Of a stretch of DNA of 64,000 nucleotides, positions 42,130-54,574 are shown piece by piece. The position numbers were made by a program, and so were the translations under genes. The stretch is from Symbiodinium natans (lineage: Eukaryota > Sar > Dinophyceae > Suessiales > Symbiodiniaceae). Position 1 is the first letter of the stretch. Every line of letters begins with the position of its first letter. The stretch lies in assembly GCA_905221605.1 (NCBI GenBank), contig CAJNDS010002068.1, forward strand, positions 1,082,751-1,146,750, read 5' to 3'. The notes beneath the pieces are model-generated. The model saw nothing but the letters and a program-made list of their open reading frames with translations, was not told the origin of the DNA and searched no databases.

Positions 42130-43119
42130 GCAGTTTAGGGTTTAGGGTTTAGGGTTTAGGGCTTAGGGTTTAGGGTTTAGGGTTTAGGTTTAGGGTTTAC
42201 GGTATAGGGTTTAGGGTTTGGGATTTAGGGTGTTGAGTTTAGGGTTTCTTGGGGGGCGTTGTTGCCAGTAAACCCTCTACATCTGCCTCCTAGTCGTGTT
42301 CGGGGGGGCCATGGTGGCAAGCTTAAGCTTGTTCTGGGCTTCACAGCGCTAGGCCCTAAACCAGAAACCCCAACCCTAAACTGCTGCCAGAGTACCAGAG
42401 GTTTAGCGAAAGAACATGATGCCATGGACCTGTAGAGGTACCCTTTCTGTTGTGGCTACAGGTCGTTTGGATTTTGCTCGACTTCAGGGTTTAGGGGTTT
42501 AGGGTGTTCCGAGTGCGCCTCAGTGCGAAGAGCCTCAACGCCCGAAAGCCCTAAACCCCGAACCCACACACCCCAATGGAGGGGTCGAAATGACTACTAA
42601 TAGTTTTCCCTTATAATCCCTTTGCAATTATACTATAATAGTCCCCCAAAACCCTATTCTAACTATTGAGACCTCTATATGATTAACCTTCGGCCCCTTC
42701 AACGCAGACATCCCCACACCTTCAATGGCGCTATGATCTCAAACCCTTCCTAAGCCCGGGACTTGCTAGACCGACTACTTGGAGGTTCTGGGTAGATTTT
42801 TAGGGTTTAGGGTTTAGGGTTAGGGTTCGAAGTAGTGTTCTACGGCACCCTAGACGAGGTTTATAGGTGTAATCACCATGCTTATAACCCCACATGGAAC
42901 TAACCCATGAACGCCCATGTAGACCCCAAGACCTCAGCCCTGTGCCCTAAGAGCTTAAGCCCTAAAACCCTAAACCCTAAACCCTGAAACCTAGAACCCT
43001 GGAACCCTAAAAGCCTAAACCCTAAACCCTAAACCCTAAACCCTAAACCCTAAACCCTAAACCCTAAACCCTAAACCCCCTAGGCCCCATAGAGCCCTTC
43101 AAGAGTTTTCAAACGCGAG

Positions 43120-43146
43120 GATCGAATGGCAGCCCAGACCGCGGAG
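43120..43146 (+). CDS. Small exon candidate DRMAAQTAE
   Basis: After AAACGCGAG: DRMAAQTAE then a GC donor at 43147; the frame stays open to the TTTAGGG array at 43167. CCCTAAA left and TTTAGGG right. Short, so weak on its own. Confidence 0.4.
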
Positions 43147-43198
43147 GCATCCTGCGTGGACTCTTGGGTTTAGGGTTTAGGGTTTAGGGTTTAGGGTT

Positions 43199-43330
43199 CA
43201 GAGGTTCAGAGGTTCAGAGGTTCAGAGGTTCAGAGGTTCAGAGGTTCAGAGGTTCAGAGGTTCAGAGGTTCAGAGGTTCAGAGGTTCAGAGGTTCAGAGG
43301 TTCAGAGGTTCAGAGGTTCAGAGGTTCAGG
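43199..43330. repeat. 8-bp GAGGTTCA array
   Basis: About 16 perfect octamers GAGGTTCA bounded by TTTAGGG units on both sides, right after exon candidate 43120. Derived from TTCAGGG-type units by a change in unit length. Confidence 0.95.
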
Positions 43331-43704
43331 GTTTAGGGTTTGGGTGTCAGGGTTTAGGTTGTAGGGTTCAGGGTAGGATCCCCCTCAACAAGGGTTCAGG
43401 GCTTCGGGTTTAGAAATCTAAACACTAACCCCAGAACCTAAACCCCAAGCCCTAAACCCGAAATAAACCCTAAACCCTGACCCTTCAAATTGAGTTTGTT
43501 TGGGGGGCCTCACCCCTATGCCCACGGGTCGAGGCTGCTGCTCGAGCTCCCAAGACGTCGGCGTTCATGATCTAGGATAACCCCATCCCGGGTCCCTTTT
43601 CGGGTACTTTTCCAGCTGTACTTTGTACCTGCGAACTTAGCCTTTGGCCCTAACCGTAAACCCTAAGGGCTTAAGCGCTCCGGCATGGGTTTCGAGCTTA
43701 GGTC

Positions 43705-44330
43705 CAGTGGTACCCTTTTCCCATTTTTTGTCGCAAGGTTCTCTTATAAAGTAACCAACCCCCAAAAACCTTGTGCCCTTAGTATAATGTGGTTACTGGG
43801 CTACAAAGAAGGGCTTGGGGGGTTTGAAAGGGACTTGTAATAAGGCTCCCGTTAAAGGGGCTGGCCGTGTTTTCATGAACCTCCAAGTAGACCTCACCTC
43901 TACATGAAGGCTCCCGCGGACTCCCATCCAACACGGGGGAAGGATTGAAGAGTTTTCAACATAGAATCCTGCGAGACAGCAAGGTCCGAGCAGACCCTGA
44001 GAGTCTGACTGCCGCGAACCGTGGATAGAATATACATTCGTTCCCTTCCCTGCGGGAGGGAACGTCCATGCCATCAGGGCATTTAAGACGCAGCAATCGG
44101 AAACTGAGCGGAGGCCCCTTTGCAAGTGAGCTGCACAAGGTAAAAAAGGGGGCTGGGGGGCAAGTTGGCCTGAAGTCCTGGGTGCGTCCTGCGCGCGACC
44201 AACAATCTGCTGGAGACACTGGCCAACGAGCCATGAGCCTGAGCTGAACTTTGGAGCATTGGCCATGACGCCAGCCATCGCCACGACTGACTCCTCTGCA
44301 GCCTACCCTGAGGTTATTGCAGGCCACTTT
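43705..44330. other. Non-repeat island with inverted-repeat element
   Basis: A TAGCCCAGT-family element ends near 43803. The following 500 bp is unique, with long frames on the minus strand (CRGVSRGDGWRHGQC type) that do not look conserved, and a hairpin TTCCCTTCCCTGCGGGAGGG near 44041. No product proposed. Confidence 0.4.
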
Positions 44331-44618
44331 TGCGGTTTAGCATTCAGGGTTTAGGTTTCAGGGTTGAGGGCTTACTGGCATCAGGGACTGTACAGCGATT
44401 CTTCTGTGGGCAGGCTGCAGCATCGGCAATGTCGAGGTGTGCATTGGCAAACGTGCAGTCCCAACAGAAACCGCGGCAACAAAAATGGGCCGTATGTTTC
44501 TCTAAGAAGAACCTGGCAACAATCTTCAACAAAACAGCCCTAAACCCTAAACCCTAAACCCTAAACCCTAAACCCTAAACCCTAAACCCTAAACCCTAAA
44601 CCCTAAACCCAACTGGAG

Positions 44619-44706
44619 GTTCCCAGCACGTGCCGGAGCCGCTGAGCAGGGCGGCGCGATTGGCCTCGCCTTGGCCGGGCCAAGGCGCCTTGCTTTGGGG
44701 CGCCTT
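44619..44706 (+). other. Exon-like island
   Basis: GC-rich non-repeat island between CCCTAAA (left) and TTTAGGG/TTTGGGG (right), with AG acceptors at 44618 and 44660. More than one frame is open (for example GGAIGLALAGPRRLALG), so I do not choose a product. Confidence 0.3.
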
Positions 44707-45218
44707 TAAGGGGTTTTGTTTCGGGTTTAGGGTTTAGGGTTTGGGGTTTGGGGTTTGGGGTTTGGGGTTTCGGGTTTCGGGTTTGGGTTTTGGGGTTTGG
44801 GGTTTGGGTTTTGGGGTTTGGGGTTTGGGCTTTGGGGTTTGGGGTTTACTCGTTTCATTTTTGGGGTTCAGGGTTGAGGGGCTTTGGACCAGAGTTTTTT
44901 GTTCAACAGGGTACTTGGGGGGTGTTTGTAGGGTTCAGGGATGAACATGTCCTGGAGGCTTCTTGCCAGGCTGATGATAGCCATCTTAAGAGCCCTGTGA
45001 AGCCTTCAACCCCAAACCCTAAACCCCCTCAACCCCCAAAAAAACCTTATAAACTCTAAACCCTCATTCAACCCAAAACCCTAGTTAATCCCCAAACCCA
45101 AATCCCAAAACCCCTTCCCAAACCTTGGCTGCAACCCCCCTAAACCCGAAAGCCTAAAACCCCAAACCCCTAAACCCTAAACCCTAAACCCTTCAAGCCC
45201 TTGTCAGCTCTCGAGTTC

Positions 45219-45300
45219 CTGCCTTTGGAGGCACTGCCACAGCGCCGCCGCTGAGCCCCACGCCACAGCGGCCGTCGCCAAGGCAGCTAGACCCCAAAGT
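45219..45300 (+). other. Exon-like island, Pro/Ala-rich
   Basis: Non-repeat GC-rich island between CCCTAAA and TTTAGGG, with AG acceptors (CTCGAG, TTGGAG). Two frames are open (TATAPPLSPTPQRPS or AAAEPHATAAVAKAARP). A linker exon is plausible. Confidence 0.3.
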
Positions 45301-46239
45301 TTAGGGTTTAGGGCTTAGGGCCTAGGGTTTAAGGTTTAGGGTTTAGGGTTTAGGGTTTAGGGTTTAGGGTTTAGGGTTTAGGGCCTAAACTCTACACCCA
45401 AACCCTATACCCGAAGCATCTTTGGGGCCTATTTAGGGCCATTTAGGGGCCTTTAAGGTTGAAGGGTTGCAGGGTTTGAGGGTTCAAGGTTTCAAGGCAT
45501 TGTAGGTCCAGGGATTATTTGGGGGTTTGCGAAAATCCGGGACCCCTAACATAGTTGCCCCAAATAGTAGGATTCCATAAGGTGCCCCTAATTGCGGACA
45601 TGCCCCATGTAGGGCCTGTTTAGGGCCTTGAGGGTTTAACGGTTGAGACGGTTGAGGGCTTGGTGGTTGAAGGGTTTAAGAGTTTTGAGGTCCAGTTCAG
45701 ATGTAGGGCTTAGGGTTCAGCGTTTAGGGATTAGGGTTTAGGGTCAAGGTTCCAAGGGTTTCAGGGTCGGAGGTTTATAATTTCATTATAGTTTCAGGGT
45801 TTTACGGGTTTAAGGGTTTTCGATTTGGGGTTTAGGGCTAAAGGGTCTAAGGGTTTTGGGGTGTAGGGGTGTTCGGGGTTTGGGGGTTAAGGGTTTGGGG
45901 TTAAGGGGAAAAGGGTTTACGGGAAAAAGGGGTTGAAGGGGTTCAAGGGGTTTGAGGGGTTTGGGAGTTTAGGGTTTAGGGCCTTTGGGGTTTGGGCTTT
46001 AGGGAATTTGGGATTAGGGCATATCTGCAGGGTTTAAAATATAGGGCTCAGGAGTAACGTGCATTCCTGCATAAGAGGGTCAGGGGATAGGGGTAATTAG
46101 CTTTGAACTTCTTTTTGGCAACTACAAGACTCCTGAACCCTAAAAAGCTTCAGGGTCTAGGGCCCCACCCCGTAAACCCTAAAACCTCAACCCCAAATCG
46201 TAAACCCCTAAACCCCTAAACCCCTAAACCCTAAAGTCT

Positions 46240-46496
46240 CATCCTAAACCCTAAACCCTAAACCCCAAACCCCAAACCCCAAATCCCAAACCCTAAACCC
46301 TAAACCCCTAAACCCCTAAACCCTAGACCCTACGTAGACCCTAAACCCTAAACCCTAGACCCTAAACCCTAAACCCTAAAACCTAAACCCTAAACCCTAA
46401 ACCCTAAACCCTAAACCCTAAACCCTAAACCCTAAACCCTAAACCCTAAACCCTAAACCCTAAACCCTAAACCCTAAACCCTAAACCCTAAACCCC
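46240..46496. repeat. CCCTAAA array before exon candidate 46504
   Basis: About 35 units with CCCCAAA, CCCTAGA and CCTAAAA variants, reaching within seven bases of the acceptor. Confidence 0.9.
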
Positions 46497-46503
46497 AAGC
46501 AAG

Positions 46504-46577
46504 GGCCGGGATCCCTGTGCGCGAGCCCACAGCGCGGCTGATGTCCCCGCGGTCCATGCCGCCTTGGCTGAGAAGGG
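46504..46577 (+). CDS. Exon candidate with ADVPAVHAALAEK
   Basis: After AAGCAAG: GRDPCARAHSAADVPAVHAA then LAEKG; GC donors at 46566 or 46578. 250 bp of CCCTAAA before it and TTTAGGG after it. The other frame is open too. Unassigned. Confidence 0.5.
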
Positions 46578-47623
46578 GCTTGGGGTTTAGGGTTTAGGGT
46601 TCAGGGTTCAGGGTTTAGGGTTTAGGGTTTAGGGTTCAATTAGGGTTTATGGTTCAGGGTTTAGGGTTTAGGGTGTGTGTCAGAGTACGTGTGTGAATCG
46701 TGCGCCTGTTCTTTGCAGCTAGGGGCGTGCTTCGCATCGCACACTTGCTTAGTAGCCCCGCCCCGCACTCGAACCATTCTCTTTTAGGGTTGAGGGTTCG
46801 ACCCCCCAAATCTCCCTTGCAGGAGGGTTTCTTGGGTCTTGTGGGAATCGCCCGGATACAGCTGGGGTCCTGAGAGTTTTGAAGGGGGTCCCAGGCCAAA
46901 AGGCCTGTACTTGGAGGTTCATTGGTGGTTATAAGTAGGGCTATAATTATGTAATTATGGTAACTATACACAAAGCCCTATTTAGGGTACCTACAACCCT
47001 ACTTATCACTACCCATGATCCTCCAAGTAGGGGTTGTTCTGTGAGGCTTGACCCTCCAAGCCCACATGTTTCTGAGCAGCAGTGCACTCGCCGGTTTAGG
47101 GTTTAGAGCGTTTACTCCCACCCCAGCCCCAAGCAGCAAGCTCACAGAGCAGCAGAGCAAGCCTCATATGAGGTTAGAGGGAGGGTGGGGGCATGGGATT
47201 TTGAGATTCGGGCCTCACTGTTTAGGGGTCTGTTGGGGTTCCGGGTTAGGGATGTGCTTGGCGGGCTTTGGTGTTTGGTGTCTAAAGCTTAAGGTGCAAA
47301 GTTTCGGTTCGGGAGTTTGCGCAGGGGCTTAACGTTTTGAGGGCTGTAGGCTTCATAGAGGCTAGGTTCGAGGGTTTAGTGGCTCAGAGTGCCAGGGTTC
47401 TTGGCAGAAACCTTCAACCCCAACCCCTAAACCCGAAACCCTAAACCCTAAACCCCAAACCCTAAACCCGAAACTCTTGGGCTCAGCCAAACCCGAAACC
47501 CTGCCGGAATCGCACCGAGCCCAAGCCCGGAGTCCTACCCAAGGCACCAACAAAAATTGGGGGTTTCCCACCCTAAACCCTAAACCCTAAACCCTAAACT
47601 CTAAACCAGGAACCCTAAACCAG

Positions 47624-47684
47624 GCAGCTGCCCCTGGGTATGACGACCTGGCCCCAGTTCCCTCCCCGGGTGATGCCGACGGCG
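47624..47684 (+). CDS. Exon candidate APGYDDLAPVPS
   Basis: After AACCAG: AAAPGYDDLAPVPSPGDADG; several GT/GC donors between 47675 and 47685. Flanked by CCCTAAA and TTTAGGG. A linker-type acidic/proline segment. Confidence 0.4.
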
Positions 47685-47864
47685 GTCTGAGGAGAGAAGG
47701 CAGGGGGTTTAGGGTTTAGGGTTTAGGGTTTAGGGTTTAGGGTTCAGGGTTTAGGGTTTAGGGTTTAGGGTTTAGGGTTCAGTGTTTAGGGTTTAGGGTT
47801 TAGGGTTCTTTCGTCTCTGCTGACGCCTGCCGGGCTTGCTGCGGGCCTCTGCCGGCCGCTGCAG

Positions 47865-47904
47865 GCCGAAGCTTTGAAGCAGGGATCTCTCGCTCAAGCA
47901 TGTC
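47865..47904 (+). CDS. Exon candidate AEALKQGSLAQAC
   Basis: A pyrimidine-rich stretch and GCTGCAG precede AEALKQGSLAQAC plus one base. The intron would begin precisely GTTTAGGGTTTAGGG at 47905, a clear case of the telomere unit providing the 5' splice site. Confidence 0.5.
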
Positions 47905-48207
47905 GTTTAGGGTTTAGGGTTTAGGGTGTAGGGTTTAGGGTTTAGGGTTTAGGGTTTAGGGACACAACCCAAGTTATAACTGGAGCAAACGCTGGAGATC
48001 CTTTCCGCTTCCAGTCTGGATGTTGAAAGGAAACACCGCCCAGGACAAGAAGCAGGCGCGAAACCGGGTGCTATCAGCTGGGGCAGCCAGCCGAAATTGC
48101 TTGCTTCAGCGCTGCCGCACAGGCCGTCACGCAGCCATTGCTGCAAACGCCCAGCGTCGTTCTGCCCTAAACCCTAAACCCTAAACCCTAAACCCTCAAA
48201 GAAGCGG

Positions 48208-48274
48208 AGAATGTCTGCTACTGCGCTCGCTGCTCAACACAACCCCACTTGGCTGCCTAGGCCAGGCGGCTTCA
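48208..48274 (+). other. Exon-like island, frame unresolved
   Basis: Between CCCTAAA and a junction that reads CA then GTTTAGGG. Three frames are open over most of it (KRRMSATALAAQHNP, or a Cys-rich VCYCARC, or LLLRSLLNTTPLG). Acceptors at 48200-48210. Likely an exon, identity unknown. Confidence 0.35.
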
Positions 48275-48892
48275 GTTTAGGGTTTAGGGTTTAGGGGTTA
48301 GGGGTTTAGGGTTAAGGGTTTGGGTTTAGGTTTAGTTGGTTTTGAGAGTTTAGGGGGCTCAGGGTTTTGGGGTTTTAAGCGTTTAGGGTTTTGGGTCTTT
48401 GGTCGGGTTTAGGTTTGGGGTTTAGGGTTGGGGGGTTTGCAGGGTTTGGGCCTGGGGGTTTCCGGTTTCGGGTGTGGGTGTTTGGGTTTTTGCGTCTGGG
48501 TTTGGTGGTCTGCAGGTTCCGGGTTTGGGGTTGGGGGCTTTAGGGTTTAGGGTTTATAGGGTTTTGGGTTAGGGGTGTGTGGGTTCAGGGACTGGGGTGT
48601 CGTTTTTGGACTTAGGGCTTTCCAACGGAAAGGTTGCATGGTCCAAAAGGGCTACATACGGTTTCCCTAATTAAGGGCCCATATTCAGGGACCATGCAGC
48701 TACCCTAAGTGCTCTCTTGGAGGTTTTTAGGGCTTTGGGGTTTAGGTTTGGGGTTTAAGGTTCTTGAGGCCTTTAGAGTGTTAGGGCTCGAGGGTTTTTG
48801 CGGCTTTAGGGTGAAGAGCTTAGGCTTTCAGTGTGTTGGGTTTCTTGGCTTGGGTTTTTCGTGCTCAGAGCTCCTAGAGGTGGCACCCCGGT

Positions 48893-49010
48893 AGGGTTTA
48901 GGGTTTAGGGTTTAGGGTTTAGGGTTTAGGGTTTAGGGTTTAGGGTTTAGGGTTTAGGGTTTAGGGTTTAGGGTTTAGGGTTTAGGGTTTAGGGTTTAGG
49001 GTTTAGGGTT
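48893..49010. repeat. TTTAGGG array
   Basis: Sixteen or more perfect units. No exon was found just upstream; the region 48280-48890 is a field of decayed TTTAGGG/TTTGGGG units. Confidence 0.92.
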
Positions 49011-49509
49011 GATCATACTAGACGTCGTAATCATCGTCATCGCCCGCCTCCTCATCATCACTCCCACCCGAAACCCTGGAGCTACAGACCCCAAAGCCCT
49101 GAACCCTAAATGCACTTGTTTTTCAAGGTTCCGTCTCTTAGGGTTTCCATGCTTGGGGATTTCATGCTCAGTTTGGGGGCTCACGGTTTGTGTGTACCCA
49201 CAGAGCCCCATTTACAATGCATTACAATCCCCCATAGTTACAGCATGGGGTTTGTGTTTCGGCTTGGACGTACACCCTAAACCCCTTGACCCAGTGTCCC
49301 TCAAAATGACCCTACGGCATACCGCATTGCGCCAGGTGGGGCAAGGTGGCGCTGTACATACCGACGCCTGCTGAGAAGATGTCATGAACGGTCTAAGGGG
49401 GGAGGGGGGGGGGGCTTTTTATAGGGTCTAGAGGCTGAGTGTCACCCTAAGCCCTCAATCCTGAACCCCAAACCCTAAACCCCTCTTGGAACCCAAAGGT
49501 TGACCTTTC

Positions 49510-49577
<68 letters not shown>

Positions 49578-51000
49578 CCGCCCCTCCCCCGGCCCTTTCT
49601 TGGAGGTTCATGACACTTCTTAACCAATTATAACTGTTAAAAGGGTATTGGGTTTAGGGTTTAGGATAATTGTACTTATAACCCACTTGTAAGCCCCTTA
49701 AGTGCCCTAATATGGTTATAAGTACAGTTATAAGTGCAGTTATTATTGGTTAACAAGTACCATGAGCTTCCAAGTAGGGCCTGGAGGCCTTGGACCCTAC
49801 TCGGAGGTTCATGGGCCGTTACAAGTAGGGTTTAGGGTTTAGGGTGTAGGAAAAGTTGAGGGTTTGGGGTTTGGGGTAGCTAGAAGTAAACCCTCTAAAC
49901 CCTAAACCCTAAACCCTCAACGCTAAACCCTAAACCGTCACCCCCTGGAGACCCTTGATGGCCTACTGAGGGGCAGCGTGGCCACACACAGTGGGGGCCG
50001 AACTCCTTCGTCGGGCGGCGGCACCCTGAATATTCTTGAACACTCTCGAAACGTTTAGGTGTTGTTTGTTTTTTTTTTTGGGGGGGGGAGGGTTTATGGT
50101 GTAGGGTTATTATTATTATTTTTTTTTTTTTTTGTTTTTTTTTTTTTTGGGGGGGGGGGGGGTTGTACAGCAGAACCCCAGTTCTTAAAAGCCTGTCAGG
50201 GTCCAGGGCCCGGCCCTGAACAGTTTGGGTCGCGGGTGTCGGTTTTGTTTGGCAGGCGTCTCAGAGTTTCAGAGGGATGTCGGCTTTTTGGGTTAGACGG
50301 TTAGACTTTGTTTTGGGTACAGGGTTTGCAGACCTTGCTTTCTATAGGCTTTAGGACGAACCTGAAACTCCAGACCCCACGATCCCCGAAAGTCTCGACC
50401 CAAGTTCTTGGGGGCCCAAGCCTGTCTGGACTGGCGCCGCCCTCGTGGGAATTCCACCCTGCTACGGACGAGACAGGCGCATGGAACATCAAGATGTGTC
50501 GTACCCAGTGACTCCCTAAACCTTAAGCCCTGAACCCGAATATAAAAACCCTAAATCCTGCACCCTGTATGAATATAAATCCTATATCAAAAACATTCTT
50601 GACACCAAGGTACTTGAGATACCATTGATTTCTATTCCGCAGGGCGTATTCTGAGGCAGCACAGGACTCAACCTCTCAGTTTAGGGCTTAGGGTTTTCTA
50701 CTCCCTTGTCCAAGCACCCCAAGCCCGGAACCCTAAGCCCTGACCCCTGAGCCCTGAGCCCTAAACCCTAAACCCTAAACCCTAAACCCTAAACCCTAAA
50801 CCCTAAACCCTAAACCCTAAACCCTAAACCCCAAACCAAAACCTCCGTTCCATGCTCCGTTTGCCAATGTACCACATTCCACGGAGAGGGATGCCGCCAT
50901 TCCCTGCACCATGTGACCCGACAGAATGCTACATCCTAGCACCCCAAGCCCTAAACCCTAAACCCTAAACCCTAAACCCTAAACTCCTCTACAGTCCCTA
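49010..51000. other. Region without a convincing gene
   Basis: Holds a 65-bp C tract (49510-49575), a GGAGGTTCATGG-family element (49600-49786), T/G homopolymers (50070-50162), CCCTAAA at 50762-50832 and ordinary spacers. A small island near 49990-50030 after CACACAG (WGPNSFVGRRHPE) is a weak exon candidate. Confidence 0.4.
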
Positions 51001-51784
51001 ACACCCCCAAACCAGTAGAACCGATATCTCCCATGCCACTGAGCAAAACCGTGATTCCGAAGAGGGTCTGCAGACTCATGGGTAGTGACTACCTAATCAG
51101 GGTTGTAAGTATAGTTTCAACCCTAAACCTTCAACCCTAAACCCTAAACCCTGAACCCTAAACCCTAAGCCCCCTTATAAGCCTTCATATTGAACCTGTA
51201 GGGGTTATACAAGGTCTGGGGTGAGCTCTTTTGGTTTTCGGGCTCATGCATTAGGGTTCATGTTTTCAGGGTTTTAGGGTTCAGGGATACAGGCTTGTAG
51301 CCCATAACTTATTGTCATAGCCATAGTTCTTTCTTTCTGGGGCGGGCGGGGGGGGGGGGGGGGGGGGGTTCCTCATCTCAGGTGCTGAGTGGGCAGCAGG
51401 CTTTAACGTCATGGAGTATGCAAAGTAGCCCTTCGCGCCCAATGTTTAACTCTTGTTGTCACCCGGAGAACTCAGCCATGAACTCTTTTGTTCCCTGAAC
51501 CCGAAACCCGAACCCCTAGACCTACTGGTCCCACTGTTTCTTGGCGAAGTGAGTGGATGGAATGTCGGGGGGAAGGGCTTTAGGCTTGAGGGCTTGGAGT
51601 TTAGGAATGCAAGGTTCATGACACTTACACCCCCCAAAACAGGAGAAGAAGAAGACAAAATAAACCTCAACCCTAAACCCTAAACCCTAGACCCTAAACC
51701 CTAAACCCTAAACCCGAAGCCCTAAGCCCTAAACCCTAAACCCTAAACCTCTCTTTCTCCATATATATATATATATATATAAAC

Positions 51785-51995
51785 CCTAATGGGTTTCGTG
51801 GGCAAGGCACAAAAATTCGTAGGCAAGGCACAAAACTTCGTGGGCAAGGCACGTTTCGGATTTTTGGGCCCGTGGGCAAGGCTTAAAACCCCAAAATGTG
51901 CCTTGCCCACGAATTTTTGTGCCTTGCCCACGAATTTTGTGCCTTGCCCACGAATATTTGTGCCTTTGCCCACGAAATATTGTGCCTTCTTTTTC
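51785..51995. repeat. 21-bp tandem units in inverted orientation (hairpin)
   Basis: Three or four units of GGGCAAGGCACAAAATTCGT on the left, a GGGCCCGTGGGCAAGG centre, then four units of the inverse (GTGCCTTGCCCACGAATTTT). An AT dinucleotide run (51762-51780) and CCCTAAA flank it. Both arms give frames with FVGKAQ repeats by chance. Confidence 0.88.
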
Positions 51996-52198
51996 TTGTA
52001 CTGCTCATCTATGTGTGACGCTATGCGGATTCTTAAGAACGAATTTGTTCTGTAGCCGTAGTCTCCGTTGAAAAGAACTTTTGTATGAAGATACTTTGTA
52101 TGGTTTCTTAATGGAATGGGATTCTCTGGGTGGGTGGGTGTTATATCCGAGCCGTAAATATAACACTACCATAAAACTGCTCGATCCGGATCTGCTGA

Positions 52199-52650
52199 AC
52201 CCTAAACCCTAAACCCTAAACCCTAAACCCTAAACCCTAAACCCTAAACCCTAAACCCTAAACCCCAAACCCTAAACCCTAAACCCTAAACCCTATACCC
52301 TAAACCCTAAACAACAACAGTAACAAAGCAAAGAACCACCACCAAACCAGCAACCTTCGAGCCTTTCTGGAGCTGTGATGGCTTGCCATAAGCCCTAAAC
52401 CCTAAACCCTAAACCCTAAACCCTAAACCCTAAACCCTAAACCCTAAACCCTAAACCCTAAACCCTAAACCCTAAACCCTAAACCCTAAACCCTAAACCC
52501 TAAACCCTAAACCCTAAACCCTAAACACTAAAACCCTAAACCCTAAACCCTAAACCCTAAACCCTAAACCCTAAACCCTAAACCCTAAACCCTAAACCCT
52601 AAACCCTAAACCCTAAACCCTAAACCCTAGCCCTAAACCCTAAACCCCAA
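52199..52650. repeat. Two long CCCTAAA arrays
   Basis: 52199-52312 (about 16 units) and 52393-52650 (about 36 units) with an 80-bp unique spacer. They are the right-hand arm of an intron whose left arm would be 47704-47810 or 48893-49010. Confidence 0.92.
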
Positions 52651-53225
52651 GCCCTTGGCCTGGTTGGTTCCTACAGCAAACCCCCCAAAGCCCCTAACAC
52701 CCCTAAACCCGAAACCCTAAACGGAGCCCGAAACCCCAGAAGGGTTTAGGGTTTAGGGCTTAGGGCTTAGGGTTTAGTGTTTAGGACTTAGGGCTTAGGG
52801 CTTAGGGCTTAGGGTTCCGAAACCCTGGATTCGGGGCCAACTCGGAGGTTCATGGGTAGTTATGAAGTAGGGCTTAGGGTTAAGGGTTTAGGGTTTAGGG
52901 TTTAGGGTTTAGGGTTTAGGGCTTAGGGCTTAGGGTTTAGGGTCTCGAGTGGGTAGTTGGGGTATAAGTGCCCTGAATAGGGGTTCCATTTATTATCCTT
53001 GCAACAAGGAAGAATCTCTTTTTTTGGTGGGGGTGCTTATGCAAATAGTAGTAAGTACCCATGAGCCCTAAACCCTAACCCTGAACCCTGAAACCTAAAC
53101 CGTAGAACCCCAACCCTAAATCCTAAACCCCAAAGCCTAAACCCTAGACCCTAAAACCCTGAATCCTAAACCTTAAACCCTAAACTCTAAACCCAAAACC
53201 TTAAATCCTAACCCTAAACCCTGAG

Positions 53226-53285
53226 CCCGCGAATCTCCACAAACACGGACCCGGGCGCCCCGGCAAGTCGGCGGACGAGCTCTCA
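53226..53285 (+). CDS. Exon candidate, basic
   Basis: After CCTGAG: twenty codons, PANLHKHGPGRPGKSADELS, then a GT donor at 53286. CCCTAAA variants left, TTTAGGG right. Unassigned. Confidence 0.42.
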
Positions 53286-53475
53286 GTCCCCCCCAAAGAG
53301 CCCCATGCACCTTGGCTAAAGGAATAGGGTTTAGGTTTAGGATCTAGTTTAGGGTTTAGGGTTTAGGGTTTAGGGTTTAGGGTTTAGGGTTTAGGGTTTA
53401 GGGTTTAGGGTTTACACTTAGTATGATTTAAGGTGTAAGCCTTCATTTCGGGGGTATTGGGCGCTTTGGGTCCAG

Positions 53476-53562
53476 CCAGCGATGTTAATTTCTCCGCCCC
53501 GGAGGGCGAAATCAGCCCGTGCCGCGGCAGGCCCAAGGAAAAGTGTGAAGCCCTGTGCAGGG
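53476..53562 (+). CDS. Exon candidate, Cys-containing
   Basis: After GGTCCAG: SDVNFSAPEGEISPC then RGRPKEKCEALCRG; donor GTGTAG at 53563 followed by TTTAGGG. Its three cysteines would suit the TSP1-repeat protein that follows, but the link is inference. Confidence 0.48.
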
Positions 53563-54484
53563 GTGTAGGGTTTAGGGTTTAGGGTTTAGGGTTTTGGGTT
53601 TTGGGTTTAGGGAATACTTGGAAGCCCTTTTGACTTAGTACGTAGGGTAGGTAAGTTGGGTGATGGACTTACTAAGTCAACTGGGCTTCCTTGTAGGGTG
53701 CAGGGCTTACAGGCCCCATAGGGCTCAGGGGTTCTAGGGTTTATAATAGGTGTTTCCCGAAATAGGGGTACTCCTACTGTTCTCAAGACACTATAATCCT
53801 TATTCAAGGGACCCGCCAAAAGGTAGTCCCATGTTCGGAAGTCCCCATATGGTCTGCATGGTGTTACGTGTTTATAGGGCTTCAGGTCGTGGGTTTAGGG
53901 TTTAGGGTTTAGGGTTCAGGGTTTAGGGTTTGGGGTTTAGGGTTTAGGGTCTAGGGTCTAGGGTCTAGGGTCTAGCAACTACGGAAACCCTAAAAACCCT
54001 AAGTCCTAAACCCTAAACCCCAAGCCCTAACTAAGCCCTAAACCTTAAACCCTAAACCCTAAGCCCTAAGCCCTAAGCCCTAAGCCCTAAGCCCTAAGCT
54101 CTACACCCTTAGACTGCAAACTTAGCGCTTAGGAGCCTCGGGGGTCTAAGAGTCCAAAGACAGCGCACACATCCCGGTGAATGTCGGAGGATCCCAAGGG
54201 CGGCCCCCCCCCGCACCGAAAGAACCCACGGTTCAGGGCCAGACCCCTGGGAGGATCCCGAAAGTAGATCCCCTTAAGGGTTCGTGAGAATGATCCAATA
54301 GTAGTTTTGGGTACTATTTGGGTTTTCTACTTTTGGCCCCTATACCCTGAACCACAAGCCCCCAGCACTGAAAAGCCTTCAGACCATGCAGGAAGCCCCC
54401 TCAGCTGGTAAACCTTAAACCGTAAGCCCCCGAAACCCTTACCCCCTAAACCCCAGACCCCGCAAACGTTACCCTAAGCCCCAG

Positions 54485-54574
54485 CATTGGATCCCATCTG
54501 AACGCCGAGACTGGTCTCCGGAGAACTGCGAGCACCACGGTCACCAGCGCTACCGCCGGCGCGCCTTCGAGCAG
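54485..54574 (+). CDS. TSP1-like exon (WSPENC, RYRRR)
   Basis: After GCCCCAG: HWIPSERRDWSPENCEHHG then HQRYRRRAFEQ, GT donor (GTGGAG) at 54575. The W..C...R.R order is that of TSP1. The frame stays open to a TAA at 54599, so the end is set by phase and by the fit to 55008. Confidence 0.65.

Noticed and set aside
43793-44327. Minus-strand open frames of 163 and 123 codons as a gene
   Set aside because: The two overlap in different frames, show no family motif, and lie next to an inverted-repeat element. Kept only as an unexplained unique island.
51743-52055. Frame with FVGKAQ repeats as a coding repeat protein
   Set aside because: Both strands of the inverted 21-bp repeat are open for trivial reasons (unit length divisible by three).
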